Source: Sphingobacteriales bacterium
GTDB taxonomy: Bacteria > Bacteroidota > Bacteroidia > Chitinophagales > Chitinophagaceae
DNA length: 8,505 nt
Assembly (NCBI GenBank): GCA_004294195.1
Contig: REAQ01000018.1
Span: 1-8,505, forward strand
Reading direction: 5' to 3'
Position 1 is the first letter of the stretch; every line of letters begins with the position of its first letter. Shown piece by piece: positions 1 through 6,972 of the stretch. A program made the position numbers and the translations under genes. The notes below the pieces were generated by a model. The model saw only the letters and a program-made list of their open reading frames with translations. It ran no database searches and was not told the origin of the DNA.

Positions 1-1356
1 CAACAGCGCCTGCTCTTTTTCAGCAGCTTGCGGATAGTGTTTTTTTACCAGACCAAACAACCCCTCCACTTTATACAACTGTTGGATCTTTTCGGCGTCC
101 ATCGTATTGAAGGCCATATCAAGGCTATTGCCTTTATCAAACCAGGCAATGATGGGCCTGAACGGATTGTTATCTGGCGTATTCTGCGTATTCCTGCGTT
201 TTTTGGTTTCCGGAATAGGGAAGTATTGAGCGAACAGCGTCCGAAATGTTTTCTCTACGAGATTATATGCCACTTGGTACGGTCCTTCCTGTTCTCCTTC
301 ATACACCAGTTCTATCTTTCCGGTAATGGAAGGAATGATGCCCACCAGGTCACTGATCCACACCTGCGTGTTTTTTTCTTTGTTGAGAATGGCTCTTCGT
401 TCTGCAGCACTATATGCGTTCTCTAATGCAGCAATGGTCAACCTCGCAGACACACCACTCTTGTGGTCCACAAACTCACTGGTCCTTGCTTCAAAAGAAA
501 CCTGTTCAATCAGTCGCTTCACCAGATCGCTGATCTCCACACGGTCCTGCTGCTGGCGATGGATATTTGCTTCCTGTTCTGTGATGGCCAATGAATGCTC
601 GATGGATTTCGGATAGTGAGTAAGGATCTGGCTTTCAATCCTGTCTTTTAATGGGGTAACGATGGCACCCCGGTTGGTATAGTCTTCCGGATTAGCGGTA
701 AACACAAACACGATATCCAGCGGCATCCGCAATTTAAATCCCCTGATCTGTATATCGCCTTCCTGAAGAATATTGAACAATGCCACCTGAATGCGCGCCT
801 GCAAATCCGGGAGTTCATTGATCACGAATATGCCTCGGTTTGAACGTGGAATGATACCGTAGTGGATCACCCGCTCATCGGCAAAACTCAATCGAAGGTT
901 CGCCGCTTTCACGGGATCGATATCGCCAATCAAATCGGCCACACTTACATCCGGCGTCGCCAGCTTTTCTCCATATCGTTCGCTGCGATGGATCCACGCA
1001 ATGGGTGTGTCATCGCCTTTTTCACGGATGAGTTGCACGGCGTAATTGGACATCGGATGCAATGGATCATCATTGATCTCAGAACCTTCCACTATCGGGA
1101 TGTATTCATCCAACAGCTCCGTCATCTGCCTGGCCATCCTTGTTTTGGCCTGACCCCTTAAGCCCAGAAACAAAATATTATGTCGTGATAACAGTGCGCG
1201 CTCAGTATCCGGAATAACGGTATCCTCATATCCGATGATGCCGGGAAAAGATGCCTCTCCTTGCTCCAGTTTTTTGATCAGGTTCTGCCTGATCTCTTCT
1301 TTTACGGATTTACTTATATAACCTGAACGTCTTAATTCTCCCAGCGTCTTTACCAT
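1..1356 (-). CDS. MoxR/magnesium-chelatase-like AAA+ ATPase (C-terminus cut by window edge)
   Basis: Translating the minus strand from the ATG at 1356 gives 452 codons without a stop up to base 1, so the C-terminus is outside the window. The AAA+ core is clear: a MoxR-style Walker A, GLRGQAKT (residues 65-72, with Ala before the Lys); a Walker B-like stretch FVINE (177-181) with Asn where Asp is usual; sensor-1 Asn222 in TANPEDY; a likely arginine finger Arg239 in PLKDR; and a sensor-2-like Arg305 in GVSAR. These resemble the BchI/MoxR group often annotated 'magnesium chelatase', but nothing nearby concerns chlorophyll. The inferred role is an ATP-driven chaperone or remodeller in the cytoplasm acting with the VWA protein just upstream. 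The gene follows that gene after 50 bp and is probably co-transcribed with it. The ATG has an AT-rich leader and no Shine-Dalgarno. The family assignment is firm; the substrate is unknown. Confidence 0.9.
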   Translation of the reverse strand, partial: MVKTLGELRRSGYISKSVKEEIRQNLIKKLEQGEASFPGIIGYEDTVIPDTERALLSRHNILFLGLRGQAKTRMARQMTELLDEYIPIVEGSEINDDPLHPMSNYAVQLIREKGDDTPIAWIHRSERYGEKLATPDVSVADLIGDIDPVKAANLRLSFADERVIHYGIIPRSNRGIFVINELPDLQARIQVALFNILQEGDIQIRGFKLRMPLDIVFVFTANPEDYTNRGAIVTPLKDRIESQILTHYPKSIEHSLAITEQEANIHRQQQDRVEISDLVKRLIEQVSFEARTSEFVDHKSGVSARLTIAALENAYSAAERRAILNKEKNTQVWISDLVGIIPSITGKIELVYEGEQEGPYQVAYNLVEKTFRTLFAQYFPIPETKKRRNTQNTPDNNPFRPIIAWFDKGNSLDMAFNTMDAEKIQQLYKVEGLFGLVKKHYPQAAEKEQALL

Positions 1357-1384
1357 ATTTTCAAAAGTCAAAATTGTTTTAATT

Positions 1385-1407
1385 GCTATTAGCTACTAGC
1401 TAATAGC
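1385..1407. repeat. Short perfect palindrome between the VWA and AAA+ genes
   Basis: Two 11-nt arms, GCTATTAGCTA and TAGCTAATAGC, are perfect reverse complements around a single C at 1396. The element fills much of the 50-bp gap between the VWA and AAA+ genes and includes the last base of the VWA stop codon (TAG, read 1409 to 1407). It is built of overlapping TAGCTA units. It has no T-run, so it is unlikely to be a strong terminator. It may be an mRNA hairpin that modulates the second cistron, or a dispersed intergenic repeat. Confidence 0.7.
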
Positions 1408-2504
1408 TAGTATACCCTCTTGTTCTTGCCGCTCTCAAAATCCCTGAAGATAAACGCACCCAGCTTGTCGAGGGTTGCAAAGAATGCCTTACCCTGATTG
1501 GTTTCTGTAAACTCGGTCACAAATTTTTGCAGGTAAGGATCTTCGGCGATCATGAACGTAGTGATCGGCAGCTTCAATTTCTTACACTGCGCGGCAAGGT
1601 TGAGGCAGCGGTTGGTGATCTTTCGATCCAATCCAAAACTGTTCTTGTAATATTTTCTTCCCACTTTCAAACAGGTAGGTTTCCCATCTGTGATCATGAA
1701 GATTTGTTTGTTGGGATTTTTTCTTCTTCGTAAAATATCCATCGCCAATTCAAGCCCGGCAACTGTATTGGTGTGATAGGGACCTACCTGCAAATAGGGG
1801 ATATCCTTGATTTCGATGGTCCACGCGTCATTACCAAAAACAACAATATCCAGTGTGTCTTTTGGATACTTGGTAGTGATAAGTTCACTCAACGCCATTG
1901 CTACCTTCTTGGCTGGTGTTATCCTGTCTTCACCGTACAGAATCATCGAGTGAGAAATATCAATCATCAATACCGTAGACGTCTGCGTCTTGAAATCCGT
2001 TTCACGGATCACCAGGTCATCTTCATTCATCATGAATGAATCAATGCCGTGATTCACCTGGGCATTAGTGATGGAATTGACGAAATCAATCTGCTCCAGC
2101 ATATCGCCAAATTGAAATGGCCTGGTCTCGGGATTGATATCATCGCCCAAACCAGGTTTGAAGGTATGGTGATCACCGCTCCTAGTTTTTTTCAGCTTGC
2201 CAAAGATTTCTTCCAGACTGCGTTTCCGGATGCCTTGTTCTGTCTTTGGCGTGATCTTGAATTCGCCATTGGCTTTGTTTTCATCGAGATACCCTTTTTC
2301 TTTTAGGTCCTCGATGAAATCCCCCATCCCATATTCTTCATTGGTCAGTTGATATTTTTTATCCAGCTGCGTCAGCCAATTCAATGCTTCATTTGCATCC
2401 CCACTGGTGTAGTTCAGCAACTGCATAAAAAGATCCATCAACTGCTCGAAAGTTGTTTTACCAGACGACCTCGGATCAAAATTGGAAAAACGGAAACCCT
2501 TCAT
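1407..2504 (-). CDS. VWA-domain (MIDAS) protein, partner of the AAA+ ATPase
   Basis: This is a complete 365-residue protein. The C-terminal half is a von Willebrand A domain (about 176-360) with a full metal-ion-dependent adhesion site: DISHS (182-186, DxSxS), Thr245 or Thr247 in HTNTVAG, and Asp273 in ITDGKP. The N-terminal half (1-170) is charged and mostly helical, with no signal peptide or membrane segment, so the protein is probably cytoplasmic. MoxR-family ATPases are commonly encoded beside VWA proteins that serve as adaptors, and the AAA+ gene follows 50 bp downstream. I infer that the VWA domain recruits a target through Mg2+ and the ATPase remodels it. The ATG at 2504 is the natural start, preceded by AT-rich sequence without a Shine-Dalgarno. 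A strong promoter was not found; transcription probably starts between here and the terminator-like hairpin at 2551-2612. Confidence 0.88.
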   Translation of the reverse strand: MKGFRFSNFDPRSSGKTTFEQLMDLFMQLLNYTSGDANEALNWLTQLDKKYQLTNEEYGMGDFIEDLKEKGYLDENKANGEFKITPKTEQGIRKRSLEEIFGKLKKTRSGDHHTFKPGLGDDINPETRPFQFGDMLEQIDFVNSITNAQVNHGIDSFMMNEDDLVIRETDFKTQTSTVLMIDISHSMILYGEDRITPAKKVAMALSELITTKYPKDTLDIVVFGNDAWTIEIKDIPYLQVGPYHTNTVAGLELAMDILRRRKNPNKQIFMITDGKPTCLKVGRKYYKNSFGLDRKITNRCLNLAAQCKKLKLPITTFMIAEDPYLQKFVTEFTETNQGKAFFATLDKLGAFIFRDFESGKNKRVY

Positions 2505-2550
2505 GAATTGAAGTTAACGATTATTCATTTGCCGTCAGAGGCTGTTAAAA

Positions 2551-2612
2551 AGGGTGAGGGTTCAGGGTGAGGGTTTAACATTTTGCTAAACCCTCACCTG
2601 AACCCTCACCCT
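2551..2612 (-). terminator. Long imperfect hairpin, probable terminator of the DUF2723 gene
   Basis: The left arm (2551-2577) and right arm (2587-2612) are reverse complements except for one extra base in the left arm, with a 9-nt loop ACATTTTGC (2578-2586). Each arm also repeats the unit AGGGTGAGGGTT or its complement, so the hairpin is internally repetitive. Read on the minus strand, the last stem is followed by TTTTTAAC, giving a short U-run that suits an intrinsic terminator 16 bp after the DUF2723 stop codon. The stem is much longer than a typical terminator, so it may derive from a dispersed repeat. The inverted repeat is certain; termination is inferred. Confidence 0.65.
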
Positions 2613-2627
2613 AAACACTTACCCTTG

Positions 2628-5600
2628 CTATTTGTTCTGTATTACCCCGGGCAGTTCCGCCGCAGGAGTAGGGTTCTTATATGTTCTTTCGATGTTATCC
2701 AGGTATTCCTGCAGGCCAAATGCCATGCGGATCTCCTGGAACATGCCTTTCTGCCTGTTGTTGAGGTTATCTCCCTTGCCTTCCAGCAATTCCTGTACCG
2801 CCTGGCGGAGTTCGGGAACCGACATATCACCCAGGAATGCATAGTAACCGAGTTGCTCGGTAAGATCCTTACGCACCTTGGTGTTGATCTTTGCAGCCAG
2901 TTGCTGATCGCCGGCCTTATAGGCAGCTTCCACCATCTGACTGCTGACCATATTATGTTGGTTGCCGCGGCTGGTGATGCCATAGGGCACATTGGCATCG
3001 TCTATCCCCTTGTCCACCTTCTGCAACAATGCTTTCGCTTCGTCTTTGCGGCCCTGGGCTGATAAGCCATTGGCAGCTTCTGCATAAGCCTGGCGAATGC
3101 CATAGAGGTGGCGGCGGTTCTCTTCATCGAAATAAACCCCTTTGATGTCTGCACTACCGAAAGCGAATTTATTCATCATCACATCCTTTGCGAAATCTGC
3201 ATTTACATTAGTGCCTTGGGGCATGGCTACGGGAACCAGCCTATAGCTCAGACCATCTGAACGCAGGAAATTGTCAAAGCCGATACCCTGAGTATAAGGT
3301 GAAGTGAAATAGATCGGACGCTTCCATTTGTTTGCAGCGATGATGTTCAACACGGCGAGGTCATTCTTCATCAAAAGGTCCCTGCCAATTTCAAAACGCA
3401 TTTCGCTCACCACACTATCGTTTGCATTGGCAGTTCCGTTCTGGCGAACCATGTTCACATCAACAGGAACACTTACCTTTTTCACAGGGAAGTAATTCAT
3501 TGTAGAACCATCCTGCATGGGCAGCTGATTCTTTGGATCATCACTTCCTACAAAATCCTTCATCAGGCTATAGAGATCTACATATGCGTTGGCGTCCATT
3601 CCGGGCTGTTGATAGAAGCGAATAAAATCCCGCTTGGATCCTTCGATTTTAGATGGTTCCCAGATCACGTCAATCGCATCACTTTGGTTGACTTTATACC
3701 TGAGCTGGTTGATGTACCAATCAATACCCAGCAATGAATAGTTGATCACGCGAACGTCCCTGCGGATACCTTCTACTTCCTGGGCATACCAGAGCGGATA
3801 GGTATCATTATCTCCGTATGAGAAGAGAATGGCATTGGGAGCGCAACTCTCCAGGTAGTCTTTTGCGAGGTCACGCGCCAATTGCTTTTTGCTTCGGTCA
3901 TGATCATCCCATTCCTGCGATGCCATCAGCACCGGCACTGCCAGCAGACAAAGCAGGGCAGCGGCGTAGTTGGAGCCTTTGTCTCCAAGGAAACGCTGCA
4001 ACCATTCTTTCACCTGCATCACACCCAGACCGATCCAGATGGTAAATGCATAGAACGAACCCACATACGCATAGTCCCGCTCACGAGGTTGGTTACCCGC
4101 TTGGTTTAAGTAGAACACAATGGCGAGACCCGTAAAGAAGAACAGGAGGAAGGTGACCAGGAAATCCCGCTGGTCTTTTTTGTATTGATAGAAAAGGCCG
4201 ATGAGACCCAGGATCAGCGGCAAGGCAAACAGTTTGTTGTTGGCCTTATTGGTCCGGAGGGTTTCGGGCATTTTATCTTGTTTTCCTAGAAGGGCATTGT
4301 CCACCACTGAGATGCCCGTGATGGTATTTCCATCCCGCACGTTTCCAAAACCCTGCAGGTCATTCTGTTTGCCGATGAAGTTCCAGCCAAAATAGCGGAG
4401 ATACATCCATCCAATTTGGTAACTCATCGCCCATTTTATGTTATCGGCTTGCGTGGGCTTCTCACCATCCTCCAGGTTGAGCCATCGTTTATAAAAATCG
4501 GCATGGCCCTGATCGTTGCTGTGGTCCCACACACGGGGCAGCAGCATCATATCTTCAGGCGCATATTGAGGAACGATGTCGTTACTTGTAAATTTATACT
4601 TGCCGTCAGCTTTGACGTATTTTTTATCGCCCTCCGCATATTCTGTAGGCGTTGCCGTAAATACCTGGCCGTAGATCAGCGGGAAATCGCCGTATTGTTC
4701 ACGACCGAGATAACCTACGAGCGACATCGGATTGTCTACGTTGAACATGTCTACTGCAGGATCAGCGTTGGAGCGGATCATGGTGGTCACATAAGTGGAA
4801 TAGCCGATGAGCATGAAGGCAAAACACCACATGGCCAACCTGAGGAAATAAGGATTTCGTTTGAGTGCTTCGTAGCCATATTTCGCACCTACGAAAGCAG
4901 CTGCCACTACCAATGCTAATTTAAAGATGAAGCCTCCGGATGAACCACTATCGATAAACGGATAAGCTACGGTAAACAGAATAAGGAACAACCAGATACC
5001 AAACTTAACGGTGGAAATGGTTGAGGAGTTTGAGATCCGGATACCATACCAAATCAATGCACCGAGCAGCAGGAAGTAGAAAATGAATCCGCTGAAGAAA
5101 GGTAAGCCAAGAGAGTTCACGAAGAAGATATCAAAACTGCCCGCACCTTTTACGGTGTATTGAATCACAGCTTTCTGGGTGATACCTGTGACGGCACAGC
5201 CAATCACGAAGGCCCAGAAAGTACCCCAGGCCGTTACTTTATAGCGTTTGAAATAATAGACCATGACAATGGCCGGGATGGTCAACAGGTTCAACAAGTG
5301 AACGCCGATGGAGAGACCCATCATGAAGAAGATCAGGATGATCCAGCGGTCTGCACCGGGTTCATCGGCACTGTGTTCCCATTTCAGCATCATCCAGAAC
5401 ACCAGTGCGGTGAACATGGAAGAAAGGGCATATACCTCACCTTCAACAGCGCTGAACCAGAAAGAATCACTAAATGTATAAGCCAGCGCACCTACAACCC
5501 CGGCAGCCATCACCGTAAAGATCTGCTGGCCGGTAAGTTCATTAGACTCTTTACGATAGATTTTCCTTGCAAAGTGGGTAATGGTCCAGAACAGGAAAAG

Positions 5601-5870
5601 GATGGTGAAGCTGCTGGCCAGGGCACTCATGACGTTGACGGCTTTGGCGGCTGTCAGGGGGTCATTGCCGAAGATTACGATGAAGATCCTTCCAAGCAGC
5701 ACAAAAAGTGGTGCTCCCGGGGGGTGGGGGATCTGGAGTTTAAAACAGGAGGAAACGAATTCTCCGCAGTCCCATAGGCTACCACCCGCTTCGGCAGTCA
5801 TGATATACACAAAAGATGCGATCAACCATACGGCCCAGCCGGTGATATTATTCAATTTCTTAAAGCTCAT
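2628..5870 (-). CDS. DUF2723 family multi-pass membrane protein, probable GT-C-like glycosyltransferase
   Basis: This is a 1080-residue protein of a type characteristic of Bacteroidota. The N-terminal part carries the family signature: acidic residues in TAEAGGSLWDCGEF (25-38), followed by IPHPPGAPLFVLLGRIF (47-63). I count about 14-16 hydrophobic segments, mainly at 12-360 and again at 547-650, interrupted by a polar stretch at about 365-545. Conserved-looking blocks follow: NQPRERDYAYVGSFYAF (593-609) and SYGDNDTYPLWYAQEVEG (684-701). Residues 650-1080 look soluble; 920-960 has a TPR-like helical hairpin (RQAYAEAANGLSAQGRKDEA). An acidic residue near the first transmembrane helix and a soluble C-terminal domain resemble GT-C lipid-linked-sugar transferases of the protein O-mannosyltransferase type, so a role in envelope or protein glycosylation is inferred, not shown. 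The ATG at 5870 matches the family N-terminus. It has its own promoter-like sequence and terminator, and appears monocistronic. Confidence 0.9.
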   Translation of the reverse strand: MSFKKLNNITGWAVWLIASFVYIMTAEAGGSLWDCGEFVSSCFKLQIPHPPGAPLFVLLGRIFIVIFGNDPLTAAKAVNVMSALASSFTILFLFWTITHFARKIYRKESNELTGQQIFTVMAAGVVGALAYTFSDSFWFSAVEGEVYALSSMFTALVFWMMLKWEHSADEPGADRWIILIFFMMGLSIGVHLLNLLTIPAIVMVYYFKRYKVTAWGTFWAFVIGCAVTGITQKAVIQYTVKGAGSFDIFFVNSLGLPFFSGFIFYFLLLGALIWYGIRISNSSTISTVKFGIWLFLILFTVAYPFIDSGSSGGFIFKLALVVAAAFVGAKYGYEALKRNPYFLRLAMWCFAFMLIGYSTYVTTMIRSNADPAVDMFNVDNPMSLVGYLGREQYGDFPLIYGQVFTATPTEYAEGDKKYVKADGKYKFTSNDIVPQYAPEDMMLLPRVWDHSNDQGHADFYKRWLNLEDGEKPTQADNIKWAMSYQIGWMYLRYFGWNFIGKQNDLQGFGNVRDGNTITGISVVDNALLGKQDKMPETLRTNKANNKLFALPLILGLIGLFYQYKKDQRDFLVTFLLFFFTGLAIVFYLNQAGNQPRERDYAYVGSFYAFTIWIGLGVMQVKEWLQRFLGDKGSNYAAALLCLLAVPVLMASQEWDDHDRSKKQLARDLAKDYLESCAPNAILFSYGDNDTYPLWYAQEVEGIRRDVRVINYSLLGIDWYINQLRYKVNQSDAIDVIWEPSKIEGSKRDFIRFYQQPGMDANAYVDLYSLMKDFVGSDDPKNQLPMQDGSTMNYFPVKKVSVPVDVNMVRQNGTANANDSVVSEMRFEIGRDLLMKNDLAVLNIIAANKWKRPIYFTSPYTQGIGFDNFLRSDGLSYRLVPVAMPQGTNVNADFAKDVMMNKFAFGSADIKGVYFDEENRRHLYGIRQAYAEAANGLSAQGRKDEAKALLQKVDKGIDDANVPYGITSRGNQHNMVSSQMVEAAYKAGDQQLAAKINTKVRKDLTEQLGYYAFLGDMSVPELRQAVQELLEGKGDNLNNRQKGMFQEIRMAFGLQEYLDNIERTYKNPTPAAELPGVIQNK

Positions 5871-5898
5871 ACAGCGTTCAGGATTTTAAAAAGACGGG

Positions 5899-5929
5899 CA
5901 AACCTAAGCTAAAAAAGGCTTCATTCAAA
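5899..5929 (-). promoter_or_regulatory. Bacteroidota-type promoter for the DUF2723 gene
   Basis: On the minus strand a -33-type TTTG (5929-5926) is followed by exactly 19 nt and then TAGGTTTG (5906-5899), a perfect match to the -7 consensus TAnnTTTG known for Bacteroidota primary sigma factors. The expected start site lies a few bases downstream, leaving a leader of roughly 20 nt before the ATG at 5870. The -33 element sits inside one arm of the 36-bp inverted repeat. This is a motif match only, without transcript data. Confidence 0.6.
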
Positions 5930-5983
5930 GTTAAAAAGCCACGGCCACGTGGCTTTTTAACTTTGAATGAAGCCTTTTTTAGC
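5908..5983. terminator. Perfect 36-bp inverted repeat, nested bidirectional terminator
   Basis: Arms 5908-5943 and 5948-5983 are perfect reverse complements of 36 nt around a 4-nt centre, GCCA. Two terminator shapes are nested. The inner one is AAAAAGCCACG / CGTGGCTTTTT. The outer one is GGCTTCATTCAAAG / CTTTGAATGAAGCC, followed by six T. Because the element is symmetric, both appear on either strand. It lies downstream of the DUF62-like gene (stop at 6147, minus) and immediately upstream of the DUF2723 gene, so the natural role is to end transcription arriving from the DUF62-like gene. The inverted repeat is read directly; the termination function is inferred. Confidence 0.75.
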
Positions 5984-6141
5984 AATGTGGCAATTTGACA
6001 ATGCGGTAATGCGGCTGACGCTTCGCGAGGCATAGGGCATTTGGCAATGGGCACTGCGCGGAAATGGCGGGGTGCCGCGGCGCAGGCCGGCAACGCACGG
6101 CCGCGCTTCCTGCATTTCCGCACTACCGCATTGACAAATTG
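5982..6141. repeat. Structured GC-rich intergenic element with octamer-array ends in inverted orientation
   Basis: The left end is four 8-nt units (CAATGTGG, CAATTTGA, CAATGCGG, TAATGCGG; 5983-6014). The right end (6118-6141), read on the minus strand, is CAATTTGT, CAATGCGG, TAGTGCGG. The 24-nt ends 5991-6014 and 6118-6141 are therefore inverted copies with two mismatches. The roughly 100 bp between them is much more GC-rich than the neighbouring genes and has further self-complementarity, for example GCGGAAATG (6058-6066) with CATTTCCGC (6113-6121). The shape resembles a small non-coding dispersed repeat or MITE-like element. No transposase is present and I could not identify target-site duplications. 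It fills the gap between the DUF62-like stop codon and the terminator palindrome. Confidence 0.65.
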
Positions 6142-6146
6142 TCTAA

Positions 6147-6968
6147 TTATTCAAACAGTATCCTCACAGTCTGATAATACAGTCTTGTTTGCATGAATTG
6201 CGCCTGGGATTTCTCTGAATAGCCCTGTAGGCCGAAAAGGCCGGCCGCATTGCCTTTATTTATACCAATCTCCAAGTAACCGGCAGAGTTGAACAGGGCA
6301 AGTTTTTCACCCTCATTGACATCGGCATATGTTTCACTGATCTTGTCGATCACTTCGTCCCGTTTAAACACGATCTTAAAACTTCGGCCCTTCCTTTGCT
6401 CCTCAAATTCTTCACGGGTGATGTTTACAATCACGTTCTCAAAATGGTCAACGAAAATGATCTGGCCTTCGATATAATTATTACCCAAGAGGGGCTTTAG
6501 CGCATTTTTCACCTGAATGGGATAACCGGAATCCCCAAGTTTGGAAAGTTTCACCCCGGAAAGGAGGTCTGTAAAAGCCTGGGCCAACACCCGGGCACAG
6601 TAGAGCGTGTTGCGGTTTTGGGTTCGGTCCAGCGGGATGCCCACCACCTCATCAGGCAGGCCTTCCAGGATCATGCTGATCAAGCCATTGTCAGCCATGC
6701 CAATATATTGGCTACCATACCTCGCCACCAGTAGATACTCCGGACGGGTATGGAAGAGGTTCATCAGGACCATATGAAAGCTGTTCTCCGGGAAATTCCG
6801 AATCGCATTTCTGCACACATACGCGGCTTGGGGATAGTTAAAGGGTGTCAGGTCATGACTGATGTCGATGATATTAATGCCTTCATTCACTTGAAGGATT
6901 TGTCCCTTCACGGCACCAACAAGGAAATCCTTCGTTCCGATATCCGATGTCAGCGTCAATACAGGCAT
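6147..6968 (-). CDS. DUF62 / SAM hydroxide adenosyltransferase-like protein with divergent active site
   Basis: This 273-residue protein has the family's two-domain layout. The N-terminal strand LTLTSDIGTKDFLVGAVKG (4-22) and IIDISHDLTPFN (33-44) match the usual TTDFG..D..VG..KG and D(I/L)(S/T)H motifs. MADNGLISMIL (91-101) matches the APDNGLL block. VDHFENVIVNI (173-183) and NSAGYLEIGINKGNAAGLFG (227-246) match the C-terminal domain. Characterised members cleave S-adenosylmethionine to adenosine and methionine, or halogenate it (fluorinase, chlorinase). By hand alignment the Asp-Arg-His triad is not kept: the VDPGVGT..R segment reads MNLFHTRPE (69-77) and TFHGRD reads TLYCAR (121-126), so SAM hydrolysis is doubtful. 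I chose the ATG at 6968 because it begins directly with the family's first strand. The frame stays open to 7055, but that extension only translates a repeat array. The gene lies 90 bp after the SDR gene. Confidence 0.82.
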   Translation of the reverse strand: MPVLTLTSDIGTKDFLVGAVKGQILQVNEGINIIDISHDLTPFNYPQAAYVCRNAIRNFPENSFHMVLMNLFHTRPEYLLVARYGSQYIGMADNGLISMILEGLPDEVVGIPLDRTQNRNTLYCARVLAQAFTDLLSGVKLSKLGDSGYPIQVKNALKPLLGNNYIEGQIIFVDHFENVIVNITREEFEEQRKGRSFKIVFKRDEVIDKISETYADVNEGEKLALFNSAGYLEIGINKGNAAGLFGLQGYSEKSQAQFMQTRLYYQTVRILFE

Positions 6969-6972
6969 GGGG

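Noticed and set aside
28..616. Plus-strand open frames at the left edge
   Set aside because: They lie opposite the AAA+ gene, whose minus-strand frame is uninterrupted for 452 codons and carries clear ATPase motifs.
1..1356. Chlorophyll-type magnesium chelatase subunit
   Set aside because: The BchI-like label fits the fold, but no other tetrapyrrole gene is present and the partner is a stand-alone VWA protein of the MoxR-associated kind.
5160..5777. 205-codon plus-strand open frame
   Set aside because: It is antisense to well-conserved membrane segments of the DUF2723 gene and has no recognisable motifs. The same applies to frames at 4416-4919 and 2583-3062.
5878..6123. 81-residue minus-strand open frame between the DUF62-like and DUF2723 genes
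   Set aside because: It translates the perfect palindrome and the octamer-ended GC-rich element. The predicted protein is low in complexity and resembles no family I know.
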